Part shown: piece after piece, positions 44,025 through 58,000 of the stretch
How positions within the stretch are numbered: position 1 is the first letter of the stretch
How the letters are laid out: each line of letters opens with the position of its first letter
DNA from: Halichondria panicea
Lineage: Eukaryota > Porifera > Demospongiae > Suberitida > Halichondriidae
Assembly: GCF_963675165.1 (NCBI RefSeq)
Contig: NC_087380.1
Location: forward strand, 390,001-454,000
Direction of reading: 5' to 3'
DNA length: 64,000 nucleotides
The notes under the pieces: generated by a model
Databases searched by the model: none
Told to the model about the DNA's origin: nothing
Seen by the model: the letters and a program-made list of their open reading frames with translations, nothing else
Translations under genes and position numbers: made by a program

Positions 44025-47000
44025 ATGACCTCCATGCTGTGTGGACTAGTGTGTGTGGTCCTGCTCTCTGGGCTCACTGCACTGGCAGGGGGACAGCAAA
44101 GTGAGTCAGGTTATACCTTAGTATCACTATGATGTAAGTGCATATCCCTATACTTTCATGCACTTGGAGATTCCCATGGTATAATTCCCCATGCAGACAT
44201 GTTTGGCAAAATATTGTAGTCTGCATGGCTTGACTTTGTTAGACACATATTTTTTATTTTCAGTTTGAAAGTGAGTTACCATGGTATAGGGGATCGATAT
44301 ATGAGTAGATGCGCAGGTATAGCATACATACTATGGTTACTAGAGATTTATGGCAACGTAAACTATACTTGTGCTTGGTGGATTTATGCATGCAGTATAA
44401 CTACTTATAATTATAATTATATACATCGTCATGTATATATCATATGGTGTGGCTAGAATAATTTAATGGTGCATGGTTGTTTTGTTCCATGCAGTCTACC
44501 TGACCCTGGGATCTGATCCTAGGATCACTACTAACAATACTGAGATCCTCATCACTGCTATTGGAGAGCATAAAACTGGTAGCCCCCCTTCTCTCACCTG
44601 TCACAGTGACCTCACTACCTGCTGTAGAAGTAGTGACAACAATGGCATGGGAGCACTAGGACAGTGGACGTTTCCTGATGGGAGTGTGATACTGAACGAT
44701 GGTGGCTCAACGAAGGTAGGACACGCATCACATGCGCCTCAGTAATTAGCAATCCACGTTTAACAGCAAGAACTAGACAGGGATTTGTGCATGAAATGTG
44801 CCGACTTTCAAGAAACTATAACACACGGTCATTTTTAGCTCTCACTACGTGAAAGGATGTACTAACTTATGGATCAGTGATCCCAGTGGGATCCCAACTC
44901 AATAGCTTCAAATTCACCATCAAACCTAAGTGGTTTTCACTGCACATAAGCTACTGCAGTCTAGGGGGATTACAGTTCGCGGGTATTGATTTCTGCTATT
45001 TCTGCAAATGAGAGTATAAAATCGCAAAAATGTGTAATCGCGGATAATTGGATAATGCTCATAAAACCACATGCGAGTAATTACAAACGCTATGAATAAA
45101 ATACCATTAATGTGCTAAACAGTGAAGTCGCAGAAAAAAATCTACCTTTCACCTTTTTAAGAGTGGTGTGAGCTTTCTAGAGAGCACAAGAGTAGATCTA
45201 CACTGGCACCACTATGCATAACTAACAAAAATGTAGGAAAAGATAAAGGTCAAGAGCTAACGTAAACATTGTACTGTATATAGCTGGTTATTCGAGGCAC
45301 TGATTTACCTCCAATTTTACTGCCTCGAAAAATGGTTTACTTTCAGTATTGAAACCTCTCTGCTGTAGGGGTGTGGTCATTTAAACCTCTATCCTCAAAA
45401 ATATAATCCGCTAAATGTTTAGTTAGAGCAATCTGCGAAAATTTAGTACCTTGAAAATAACCACATGTACATATTCCATTGCCATGCATGTGACTGATGA
45501 CGTGTATCCCACCTCCTCTGGTGTGGACAGCAATTCTACATTAACAGGAATGCAACGCAGCTGATTAGACTAAACCGTAGAGTGACCAACCCCCTCACTC
45601 CAACCGGGTCCTTCTGTTGTACTGTACCAACTACTGGAGGAAATATGACCCTCTGTGCTAACCTGGGTGAGTGGATTGTACAATGGTCACCATATCCAGT
45701 ATCATCTATACACAGTGGTCTGCTTGTCACTCCCTCCCCCCACCAATGGAGAGATCTCCTACTCGGACATGACACTGGGTCTGAACACTGTGGCCACCTA
45801 CACCTGTGAAACTGGCTACACTCTCACTGTAGGTACCACCAGGGTCTGTATGAGTGGAGGGAACTGGACTGGGTCACCTCCAACTTGTCAAGGTGAGCTC
45901 TGTAACTCTTGTATACAGTTTGTGTTTATGAGTATACAAGATTGTGTGCATCAAATTTCTGGTTGTGAAGTAAATGTAGTTATGTTGAGGATCACACACA
46001 TGCACACGTACTACACAGAGGGCACAGGACCCACTGATCTTCCATCCACTGATCATCTATTCACTGAACCACCACCCATTGAACCACCCACCACCTGTCC
46101 TGACCTCACTGTACCAGCCAATGGAATGATCGGCTATAATAATATGGGGACAGCTAGTCCGAGACCAATGGACATTGTGGCCACCTTCACCTGTGATACT
46201 GGCTACACTCTCAAAGGAGGCACCACCAGGACTTGTAGGAGTGATGGAATGTGGAGTGGATCAGCTCCAACCTGTCAATGTAAGCTAGTACAATGAACTC
46301 TAACAGAGTTACAATCCCCCACCCCCACAGTACCTCCTGTCTACGTATCCATGGGAACCACCAACTTTGTGGCTAATAACTCACAGGTTGCCATAGACAC
46401 CATCGGAGATACCACTGAGACAGCATTGACTTGCAGAACTGACTCAACTATTTGCTGTACAGGACAAAATAATCCCAATAGTACCAATGGATTAGGAGAT
46501 TGGCTGTTTCCGAATAGAACAGTTGTCACAAGGAGTCCGGACATTACTGATTCAGACACTGATCTACTGTACAGTGTTGGAGATACAGGTGCACTCAGAC
46601 TCCATCGTCGAGGGTCTGTGTCAGGCCCCACTGGCTCCTACTGCTGTGTGATTCCTGACTGCACTGTGACATTTTGTGTTGAGTTAGGTAAGTGGGTCTG
46701 TGTTCATTTATTTACTGTATTATAATATGTCTGTTGTAAGAGTCAGTACTATACCTCTACAAATTAAATAAGTTATTTGCTTATACTGTGACCATGTAGC
46801 CACCTCCCCACAGGCCATGGAGGGGACACTGGAGCTAACAACACAGGAGGTGTGGTGGCAGGTGTAGTCATTGTGTTACTCATTCTAGCCGCTGTCATTG
46901 TGGTGGGTATCATTGTCGGGGTCTACTTCTGGAGGTGAGACTATCATCAGAATGTGTGCATGTAATAATGTGTTGTTTTGTGTACAGGAAACTTCAGACT

Positions 47001-50000
47001 AAGTACACACAGTCACCCTCTCCACGCCATGTCCCTCCCCCTCGCCCCACCCCCTATCAAGCATCCTTCAAGAAGAGCGGCGGACAAGACAGTAAAGTCA
47101 CCATTGAGAAAGTTGATGGTAAGAAAAGCATCATTTTGTACTATTATCCTAGCTATAATTATACTAAACTTTCAGCACCAACTATTTGTCTATATTTCAG
47201 AGCCTAGTATAGTAGAGTTTCCTAGTGATACTCATGTGACGGAGGGGGAGGAGGTGTATCTGAGGGTGAAGGTGGGAGGTCACCCTCCACCCAGTCTCAC
47301 CTGGTACCACGATGGTAGGAAGGTGACTGCAGACTATGCCACAGAACTGGACCAGGACGGTGGATTATCCTTCCCTAGTGTGGAGACTAAGCATGCTGGT
47401 GAGTACAGGCTATAATGTACCTACAATGACATAAGATAACAGTGAATGTTTACTGTGCATATTGAAAACTAAGATTAATGTTTACATGACTCTGTACGTA
47501 GGTGTGTATAAACTGGTGGTTACTGGAGCCTCAGGGTCAACAACACAACAGGTCGTCACGGTAACAGTGATGAGTGAGGGTGGTGAGGCTAGTGAGGGGG
47601 TGAACTACGCCCCCATACCTGTGACAGAGTTTGGAGCGTACGTGGCTGACCTCCATGCTGGCACCAATAAGAAGTTCAAAGATCTTTACAAGGTAATGCT
47701 GTGTGTGTGGGCGTATGTACCTTATCCACACACACACTCAGAATCTGGACAGTGGGGAGAGGGGTCATCCAGTGATTATTTCAGTGACTCCTGAGAACAA
47801 ACTCAACAACAGATTTGGCAACATTGCTGTCTGTGAGTGTATATCCTGAGAGTTAGCACATATTAGCAGTTGTGTGTACACAGGCAGATGGAGGTCATAG
47901 CACTGTGTGTGTGTGTTCTCATATCTCATACTAATCACACATATTCCTGCAGATGATGACAACCTCATTATCCTAGACCCCATCCCTGGACAAGAGGACT
48001 GTCAGAGTGACTACATCAATGCCTGCTATGTAGACGTGAGTGTGTGTGTTGAGCTCTTATTTTAATGGTTCAATGTTTTTATTGTTGTGGCCATTACAGC
48101 TATGTATACATTGTACATCTGCCTATGATTACTTAAGTATACAATGAAACCTTAGCTCTCTATTATACCCTTTCATCCACTGCATGTATACACACATTTG
48201 CATAATTATGCTTTGTGTGCGCGTCTGTGTGTCTGTACTAGCTATCCCACTCTTTTTCACCATTCCTGCATGCAAATGTATTAATAGTCTGCTAGTACTG
48301 TAGTTTCATCACTGCATGTAAGCTTTGGTGTCAGCACCCGCGGTTTTCATTATTGTATGGTATCTGGTACCAGCTCATGAATTTGATTCTTCTTCTATTC
48401 TCAGGGGTACAAGAAACCTAACAAGTTCATAGCAACACAAGGTGAGGTCCTGGGTTACCAAGTGTGTACCATTACCTTATATGGGCATCGAGGTGGTCCT
48501 TGTTTACCTTGTTGTGGGCACAGTTGAAACTGTAACTGATCAGCTAGAAAACATTTGTTACTGCTACTAGCTACTATGAGTATGACCACTGTTCTGCAAA
48601 CCACTGTAACTTCTTGCATATGGTTCAATAAATTTCAGTGTAATGTTTTTCTCCCTCTAGGACCACTGCCAGGCACTCTGGTAGACTTCTGGCGTCTCAT
48701 GTGGCAGGAGAGACCACCCATAATAGTCATGCTCACCAACCTCATGGAGAACAAGAAGATCAAGTGCGAACAGTACTGGCCAGAGTCTGGGAAGAAGCAG
48801 TTTGGACCATTCACAGTGGCCATTACAGATCAGCAGATACTGGCTGACTACACCATCAGGACACTGGAGGCTTCAGTGAGTTGCAATACCACGATTTTAT
48901 AAGAGAATGGGATTATCATCCTCTCTTCCCCTGCCTCTAGTTGGATGGAGACCGCCGTGTGCTGAGAGTCAAGCTATTCCATTTCACTGCCTGGCCTGAT
49001 CACGGTGTGCCTGACTATGCCACGCCCATTCTTGGGTTCCATCGTCGGGTCCAGTCCCAACACAAGCCATCGAAAGGTCCTATTCTGATCCACTGCAGTG
49101 CTGGTGTGGGACGCACAGGCACTTACATTGCCATTGATAATGTCCTCGATCAGATCTCAGTCGAAGGTCTCATCGATATTTCTGGTACCATTGTCAAATC
49201 TCGCAACCAGAGGATGAAGCTTGTACAAACACAGGTGAGTATACATCACTCTAATGCTATTGCTTCTATCAGTGCTGCCATTTTGATTCTACTGAGCATG
49301 CTCATTGCCCCTCTCCCTATAGGACCAATATGTGTTCATCCACGATGCTATCCTGGAGTCAGTGACGTGTGGAGACACTCAGATCAGTGCTGGAGATCTG
49401 CGCAGACAGATACAGAAGATGTCATTAGTGTCCCCGGGAAAAACCATCTCAGATTTCCAATACCAGTTCCAAATTCTGGAACAAGTTACTCCAAATCCTA
49501 AAGAAGTTCGAAGTCCTATTGCTGTTAAGAATGCTGCCAGGAACAGGAACATGGACTACCTGCCACGTAAGGACTGCTGCTAACTGTGTACACTATATCC
49601 ATTCACTGTGTCCCCAACAATAGCTGAGACCAGTCGTGTGATTCTGAAGGGAGAGCAACCTGACTACATTCATGCTGTGTTTGCTCATGTAAGTGTTCAA
49701 CTATTAGAGCCCTTGACCTATTGTACTCTCATGGTCCCCTCCCTCCCTCCAGGGCTACAAGCACCAGAAGGCATACATCATTGCCCAGAATCCACTGGAC
49801 TCAACTGTGCGTAACTTCTGGAAGGTGATCTATGACAGGAAGTGTGCGGCTGTTGTGATGTTGACTCCACTCAGTGAGAATGGGCAGGTAAGAGATGGTA
49901 TCCATTAGAGGTCCTTCTTGTTGAGTGTGTGTGTGTGTGTGTAGGAAGCATGCTCCCAGTACTGGCCAGAGAGTGGCAATGTCACCTCGTTCGGTGAGTT

Positions 50001-51055
50001 CACCATCGATAACTTGGGGGAGGAAACCAACACTGGGTTTGTTATGAGGCAACTGAGCGTACTCAATGAAAAGGTGCGTCATGCATCTCTCTTTGTTGCC
50101 TTCAAACCTCTCTTTATTCCTTGTTGCCTCCATTCAGACCCAAAAGGCCCATCAATTGACTCAGTTCCACATCACTAACTGGAAGAGCAGTGGAAAGTGT
50201 GAGAACCTCAAAACTGTAACTGACGTGAATGAGGAGGTTATAAAGGTTCAAAGGAGGACTGGAAACAACCCTGTACTGGTCCATTGCAAGTACGTACAAG
50301 TGCTGTAACCTTATATGGACATTTACGTTCTGAATTCAGTCAATTTGGCAGATATCTTTGAGAGCCCGTAATTTGTGTTCAGATTGTCCAATTTCAAATC
50401 TAATTGCTGCATTCAATAGCTCTCAGAATTTATATAATTGTAACCTGTCCCCTATCCAGTGACACTGCGACCCGCTCTGGTATGTACTGCTCTGTTGGTA
50501 CTACCATTGACCGTTGCAAGACAGAGGGAGTGGTGGATGTATTCCAGGTGGTCAAGGCTCTCAGGGTCCACAAGCCAGGGGCAGTACCCTCAGTCGTGAG
50601 TTCATCTGCTGCTTACATAGAGGGAGGCTTGTACCAAATTGGCAATACAAACCAGACCTTGCCTATACAACCCGTATACTAAGTTGTTTTCCCCAATACA
50701 AGAGCTTCCAGCCTCTGTATTGTTTATTAGTGACATGCATTTGCAATGTGGTTTTGTACCATCATGTGTGCTGTATTTGCGCGTCAGTCAATATGGCTGC
50801 CACGTGCAGAGATGATACAAATAGGGTCAAAGTTCACTGAGGCTACTCTCACTATTTGAGATTGGCTTCTATTGCACTGAAGATGGTCTGTAGGGAGGCT
50901 ACTATTTGAGGGCGGCCTTTATACAAGAGCGGCCTCTATCAAGCAAATACTGTAGTTAGTGTATCCCCTCACAGGACAACTACAAGGATCTGTTTGATGC
51001 TACTCTGGTCTACTTGGACTCCTTTGACAACTATGCCAACTTCCAAGATATTTGA
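44025..51055 (+). CDS. RPTP copy 6: split Ig-V1, 2 CCP, Ig-V2, TM, cytosolic Ig, D1-D2
   Basis: The shortest ectodomain; about 1176 residues in 22 exons: 44025-44100, 44495-44715, 45531-45666, 45716-45892, 46019-46279, 46331-46687, 46814-46934, 46988-47118, 47201-47398, 47502-47692, 47742-47832, 47953-48035, 48405-48441, 48661-48875, 48941-49234, 49323-49566, 49624-49688, 49753-49887, 49945-50073, 50138-50289, 50460-50595, 50975-51055. No stalk exon is recognisable between Ig-V2 and TM. The second CCP has a long acidic/proline N-terminal extension (TDLPSTDHLFTEPPPIEPP). The juxtamembrane exon is one codon shorter than usual (RKLQTKYTQ for [10 protein letters not shown]). D1 is intact; D2 reads WKSSG at the WPD position. 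The extra segment in the D2 P-loop intron (about 50320-50430) is shared with copies 0 and 5. Confidence 0.84.
44495..45666 (+). other. Ig-V1 of copy 6, split by an 815-base insertion that behaves as an intron
   Basis: In copies 4, 5 and 7 this domain is one exon. Here the sequence up to GGSTK (44715) is followed by GTAGGA, 815 bases of unrelated AT-rich DNA, a pyrimidine-rich tract and GTGTGGACAG (45521-45530), after which [12 protein letters not shown] resumes. Splicing 44715 to 45531 joins codons at phase 0. The net change is loss of a few residues in the loop between Trp and the F strand, and the full exon length stays a multiple of three. The insertion ends look imperfectly inverted (GGTAGGACACGCATCAC against GGTGGGATACACGTCATCA). 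The alternative is that the exon is dead and skipped, which would also keep the frame. Confidence 0.65.
46331..46687 (+). other. Ig-V2 exon of copy 6
   Basis: 119 codons, phase 1-1: PPVYVSMGTTNFVAN, LTCRTDSTICC, GDWLFPNRTVV, LRLHRRGSVSG, GSYCCVIPDCTVTFCVEL. It is shortened before the last strand and carries one more cysteine there than copies 3 and 4. Confidence 0.75.
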
Positions 51056-51244
51056 TGTACATGAACTATACAAGAAATGAACACAAATTGTATAATGCTT
51101 GAACTTTGTTGATTTATGGACATGCCTATAGAGTTAGACTTCTTTTTGTATATTATATGCAATCATATTATTTTGTATGATCCACCACAGCTTTTGTAAT
51201 CACACTGAATTCGGATTATAGTTACCTCGTGCATTTGCAGTGCG

Positions 51245-51665
51245 CACTGCGCAGCAGGGGTAGAGTGATTGGTTTGTGTGTGTGTGGGGGCACAAAAATG
51301 AGATGTTTGAGTGAACTAGATACTTTCATGCATGGACTGCTTTTATTGGTAATGAGATAGTGGTTGAAAATATTAGGCTACTTACGTGTACGGGAAATTT
51401 TGTGGGGTGCAACATTTGGCATTTTTCGAGGGCAGAGCAGTAACGCGAAAATGAAAACTGGGATAAACTCCCACGCACTGATATTTCAAATGCAAAGCTA
51501 TTGGTGGGTGTGGTTTCCTGGCATTGAACCGCGAAAATTAGAACCCACAACAAATTCTGTTGAGGGCTCTGAAGCCATATAACGAAAATGTACGGTAGAA
51601 AGTTATTGCATCTGTCTGGCCGCTGTGGGATAAAGCTCAACACACGCTCAACACACAGGGTGATT
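51245..51665 (-). repeat. Dispersed repeat, copy C (inverted), downstream of copy 6
   Basis: On the minus strand this contains the end markers of the family at 26065 and 32969 (TTGAGC...CAGCGG at one end; CTCATT, CATGAAAG, GTCC/CCC then CACACA and CCAATCACTCTA at the other). The interior (about 51385-51600) differs and may be another insertion. The rest of the spacer 51056-51841 shows copy 6 3' flank and AT-rich DNA without a gene. Confidence 0.55.
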
Positions 51666-51841
51666 GCTATGAGCATATTAAGATAATAGCGCAGACATAA
51701 CACACTGAACCATTATAATTATTGTTTATTTTGTCACAGTGTTACGTGTAGACACAACACAACATGGCATGGATTAAGTTTCTATATTTTGGTCTCTAAC
51801 TTAGTTGCGGTGATTGCTCGATTAACTGTAACAGCTAGTTA

Positions 51842-52001
51842 ATCAGTTTCTGTGCTGACTGGTCTCATGTAGGGATCCAACACCTGCAGGAAAAACACAA
51901 GCGGTTTTCTATAAGTATTATAGCTGCAACACAACACAGCATAATTATATATATAGCTAGTAGGGACCTACTAACTGTCTACCATTGAAGAGAGACTACC
52001 C
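51842..52001 (+). promoter_or_regulatory. Copy 7 upstream region, TATA-less variant
   Basis: A truncated shared block (TGCTGACTGGTCTCATGTAG) is followed after a short interval by the leader TACCATTGAAGAGAGACTAC and the ATG at 52002. TATATATAGCGCCAC and the 14-base elements are absent, although an AT-rich TATATATAGC tract lies close to the leader (about 51946). Confidence 0.45.
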
Positions 52002-55000
52002 ATGACCTCCATGCTGTGTGGACTAGTGTGTGTGGTCCTGCTCTCTGGGCTCACTGCACTGGCAGGGGGACAGCCAGGTGAGTCAGTAGCTAATATTTGT
52101 TTATGATGGTGGTTGTTTGGTTCCATGCAGTCTACCTGACACTGGGATCTGGTCCTAGTATCACTACTAACAATACTAATATCTCTATCACCTCTATTGG
52201 AGAGGATGCTACTGATGGTGGTCTCCCTTCTCTCACCTGTCACACTGACCTCACTACCTGCTGTAGAAGTAGAGCTGACAACAATGGTATGGGAGCACTA
52301 GGACAGTGGACGAATCCTAATAAGAGTGTGATACTGGGCAATGGTGCCTCATTGGCTGCTGGAGATCAGTTCTACATTAACAGGAATGCACCTCAACTCA
52401 TCAAGCTGGCTCGTAGGCTGGTTAACAACCCCGTCACTCCAACCGGGTCCTACTGTTGTACTGTACCAACTAGTGGAGGAGAGATGACTCTCTGTGCTAA
52501 CCTGGGTGAGGAGCAAATCTGTGTATGTGTTCACCCCTTTCATGCATGAGTTCAAGAAACCATCACAACTTTCCTAGATCCATTGAATCAAGGGTGTATA
52601 TAAAAGAAGGCATGCAACTGAATTATGTTCATCAAACGCTCAGGCAGGGTTATGTAGATATCTGCACTTTATTCACATTCATCCGCCCACATTTTTATAT
52701 TTCACTGCATGTTGCATGCCTTTATACAACCTTCATGCTCATAACCTTGGTTCACCCCCTCTTGCAGTTTCACCTACTTCAGTCTCATGTTCTGATAACC
52801 TCCCGACTATCCCTAATGGAGGCATAACCTATGATGGTGGATCCACTGACAACAGACCAGTGGGTGCTACAGCAACTTACAGCTGCCTCGATCCCTACAC
52901 TCTGGTTGGAGTGTCAGTGAGGACCTGTGGGAGTGATGGAGAGTGGAGTGGATCATCTCCAGTGTGTCTGAGTAATGACTGAATGTGTACGTTAAGTGTG
53001 TATACCTGTTCCCATGCATAGAGATCTGCTCTGACCTACCCTCACTGACAAATGGGGACATTGACTATGGTGGTGCTGGATTCACTAGTACTAGCAGCAG
53101 ACCAATGGACACTGTGGCCACTCACACCTGTAACACTGGCTACACTCTCAATGGAGGCAGCACCAGGACTTGTGGGAGTGATGGAGTGTGGAGTGGGTCA
53201 GCTCCGTCTTGTCAGCGTAATAGAATGAACTTTGTACTGTTTGTTTGTTGAGTGTATCGTCTCCCATACAGCTGACTGCCCTGACTTACTACTGACCAAT
53301 GGGATGATTATGTACAGTACTGGATCCACTAACAGCAGACCTTTCCTCTCTAACGCTGTGCACTCCTGTAACCCTGGCTACACTCTCACTGGAGGTGCTC
53401 TCACTACCACCAGGGTCTGCGTTACTGGAGCGAGATGGGGTGAGACAGCTCCAACTTGTCAAGGTATAACTTTTTACATGCAGTTCTTGTTTGTCTGGTT
53501 GTGATTTAAATGTAGTTATGTTGTGCATCTCGCCACTACAGTAAACACAGGACCCACTGCTCCACCCTCCACCTGTCCTGACCTGACTGCTCTGACCAAT
53601 GGAATGATCAGCTACAATTTGGGATCCCCTGACAACAGGCCTATCTTTTCTGGTGCTGTACACTCCTGCAACACTGGCTACACTCTCACTGGAGGCAGTG
53701 CCACCAGGAACTGTGTGAGTGGAGGGAACTGGAGTGGGTCAGCTCCAACTTGTTATAGTAAGCTATGTAGCTCTTGTACAGTTTGTGAGTTTGTACATGG
53801 GGAAACCCAATAAAATTGTGTGAATTGTAAAGTAAAGGTAGTTACCATATAATTATGTTCTAATTTATCGGACAGCAAAAAATAAGGAAATTGTCCGATT
53901 ATAATTGGAACAGAATTTTATATAGAGCATGCGAAGTGTACGGAGTAATTACAATAAGCAAGCAGCTGCATGCGAGTTAGTAGAACAGTGTGCGACTGAA
54001 TAGTTGCACTAGCTATCTAAAACTAGCTACTTAAAGCTATCTAACTGCAGCACTCTAAGTCTTACTTGCCGTCTATGAATTTAACTCAACTTTTCAAGGT
54101 ATTGTCCGCGGATATTTAGAAGAAGTATAATATTAAAGCATTGGAGTGTCTGTTGTTCTATTGCCCAAAAGAGTGTCTGGGGTTAACCATAAATTATTGA
54201 CTTAATCTAAGTTCCTTAGATCTACTTGTGTATCTCACACCCTACCCAGTGAACACAGGACCCACTGAACCACCCACCACCTGTTCTGACCTCACTGTAC
54301 CAGCCAATGGGATGATTGGCTACAATATGGGGACTGCTAGTCCGAGACCAGTGGGCACTGTGGCCACCTACACCTGTGACACTGGCTTCATTCTCAATGG
54401 AGGCAGTACCAGAACTTGTGGGAGTGATAGAGTGTGGAGTGGGTCAGCTCCAACTTGTCAGCGTAGGTGGAATAAGTCTGTACTGTTTACTTGTTGAATG
54501 TGTGTTCACTATTTCAGGAGCTTGTTCTGATTTACCACCACTAATAAATGGAGGTATTACCTATGAGGCTGGATCTGGTAACAGCAGACCCATTGCTACC
54601 TATACTTGTGACAATGGATACACTGTCACTGGAGGGAGTTTCAGAGTTTGTCAGAATGATGGGACCTGGAGTGGATCAGCTCCAACCTGTCAAGGTGAGT
54701 TCCACTGTGTGTTGATGGTTGATAGATTGTACTGTCTCCACAGCCACCTGTCCTGACCTCACTATACCAACCAATGGAGTGATCAGCTACAGACTTCCCA
54801 CTTCAGACTCCAGCCTCAAAGTAGAGGGAACCATGGCTACACAGAGCTGCTTGAATGGATACATACCCTCCACTACCAGCACTGCTACCAGAGTGTGTAG
54901 AGCTGGCAGATCGTGGAGTGGATCAGCTCTCACTTGTCAATGTAAGCTATAGTATACGATGGCATATTGTTTGCAGTTTAAAAGGTGAGTGCATTTTGCT

Positions 55001-58000
55001 CTAATGACATATCCTATACTGTTGTTTCAGTGACTAAAGTCATCATTACTTCTCCTAACATACACACTCCCCCACCTCCCCCACCTCACACACACACACA
55101 CACACACTCCCCTACCTCACCCATTATTATGACAAGTATAAGTTTACTGACCATGTATGCATGCATGCATGTACTAGCAACCTCCCCACAGCCACTGTCA
55201 CTACTGGAGGGGACACACCCACCGCTGCTAGCAACACAGGAGGTGTGGTGGCAGGTGTAGTCATTGTGTTACTCATTCTAGCCGCTGTCATTGTGGTGGG
55301 TATCATTGTCGGGGTCTACTTCTGGAGGTAAGACTATCATCAGAATGTGTGCATGTAATAATGTGTTGTTTTGTGTACAGGAAACTTCGTGGCAACCAGA
55401 CCAAGTACAGCCCCTCTCCACGCCATGCCCCTCCCCCTCGCCCCACCTCCTATCAAGCATCCTTCAAGAAGAGCAACGGACAAGACAGTAAAGTCACCAT
55501 CCAGAAAGTTGACGGTAAGTATTTTGTACTATTTTGAACTATTTTTGTGTCCTATGATTATACAGAGCTAAGTTTGTTCAACTTTCAGCACCAATTATTA
55601 TTTTATTTCAGAGCCTAGTATAGTAGAGTTTCCTAGTGATACTCATGTGACGGAGGGGGAGGCGGTGTATCTGAGGGTGAAGGTGGGAGGTCACCCTCCA
55701 CCCAGTCTCACCTGGTACCACGATGGTAGGAAGGTGACTGCAGACTATGCCACAGAACTGGACCAGGACGGTGGATTATCCTTCCCTAGTGTGGAGACTA
55801 AGCATGCTGGTGAGTACAGGCTATAATGTACCTACAATGGCATAAGATAACAGTGAATGTTTACTGTGCATATTGAAAACTAAGATTAATGTTTACATGA
55901 CTCTGTACGTAGGTGTGTATAAACTGGTGGTTACTGGAGCCTCAGGGTCAACAACACAACAGGTCGTCACGGTAACAGTGATGAGTGAGGGTGGTGAGGC
56001 TAGTGAGGGGGTGGAGGGGGTGGACTACGCCTCCATACCTGTGACAGAGTTTGGAGCGTACGTGGCTGACCTCCATGCTGGCAGCAATAAGAAGTTCAAA
56101 TATCTTTACAAGGTAATGTTATACTAGCTGTGTGTGCAATCAACTTAATCCGTACACACACTCAGAATCTGGACAGTGGGGAGAGGGGTCATCCAGTGAT
56201 TATTTCAGTGACTCCTGAGAACAAACTCAACAACAGATTTGGCAACATTGCTGTGTGTGAGTGTATATCCTGAGAGTTAGCACATATTAGTAGTTGTGTG
56301 TACACAGGCAGATGGAGGTCATAGCACTGTGTGTGTGTGTTCTCATATCTCATACTAATCACACCTATTCCTGCAGATGATGACAACCTCATTATCCTAG
56401 ACCCCATCCCTGGACAAGAGGACTGTCAGAGTGACTACATCAATGCCTGCTATGTAGACGTGAGTGTGTGTGTGTTGAGCTCTTATTTTAATGGTTCAAT
56501 GTTTTTATTGTTGTGGCTTTTACAGTGTGTATACATCTGCCTAATGACTTGCTGCATTCCACTGCTAATGGTGCACTTGTTGAGTATACAATGAAACCTT
56601 AGCTGTCTAAACTTGCTCTTTCATTCACGTACACACTGTATGTTGTGTGCATGCGCAGCGAGGTATACGGTAGTATGTGTGTGTGTGTGTGTGTACTAGG
56701 TTGTTAGTACACACACAATGATATTAGATCTAAACACTTGTATAACTTTCCTTTACAATGTATCGTCACACATGTATTATCAGGTTTAGCCGCCGCTTAC
56801 AAAAAAAGGGGGAAAAACTAGCTTGCTATCCATTTTCCACTCTTTGCAAATGTTATATTGAATTGATGGTCTGATACTGTAGCTTCATTCATCAAAGCTT
56901 TTGTGCGTCCACCAGCAGATCCATACAATAAAAAGCATACACGGTACTTTCAGTATCTGATAATTTATGAATTTTTTCTTCTCTTCTCAGGGGTATAAGA
57001 AACCTAAAAAGTTCATAGCAACACAAGGTGAGGTCCTGGGTTACTAAGTGTGTACCATTACCATTGAGGTAGTCATTGGTTACCTTGTTGTGGGCACAGT
57101 TGAAACTGTAACTGATCAGCTAGAAACACATTTGTTACTGCTACTAGCTACTATGAGTATGATCTGTAAACCATTTTGTAACTGATTGTAAAATTCCGGT
57201 GTAATGTAATGTTTTTACCCTTTATAATTATAGGACCACTGCCAGGAACTCTGGTGGACTTCTGGCGTCTCATGTGGCAGGAGAGACCACCCATAATAGT
57301 CATGCTCACCAACGTCATGGAGAACAACAAGATCAAGTGCGAACAGTACTGGCCAGAGTCTGGGAAGAAGCAATTTGGCCCATTCACAGTGGCCATTACA
57401 GATCAGCAAATACTGGCTGACTACACCATCAGGACACTGGAGGCTTCAGTGAGTTGCAATACCACTGGCTTTATATAAGAGAGTGGGATTATTATCCGCC
57501 TCTCTTCCCCTGCCTCTAGTTGGATGGAGACCGCCGTGTGCTGAGAGTCAAGCTATTCCATTTCACTGCCTGGCCTGATCATGGTGTGCCTGACTATGCC
57601 ACGCCCATTCTTGGGTTCCATCGTCGGGTTAAGTCTCAGCACAAGCCATCGAAAGGTCCTATTCTGATCCACTGCAGTGCTGGTGTGGGACGCACAGGCA
57701 CTTACATTGCCATTGATAACGTCCTCGATCAGATCTCAGTCGAAGGTCTCATCGATATTTCCGGTACCATTGTCAAATCTCGCAACCAGAGAATGAAGCT
57801 TGTACAAACACAGGTAGGTATACATCACTCTGATGCTATTGCTTCCATCATTGCTGCCATTTTGATTCTACTGAGCATGCTTATTGCCCCCTCTTCCTAT
57901 AGGACCAATATGTGTTCATCCACGATGCTATCCTGGAGTCAGTGACATGTGGAGACACTCAGATCAGTGCTGGAGATCTGCGCAGACAAATACAGAAGAT

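Noticed and set aside
51364-51582. ORF MKILGYLRVREILWGATF in the spacer after copy 6
   Set aside because: It lies across a dispersed repeat boundary, has no family resemblance and no conserved counterpart in the other repeat copies.
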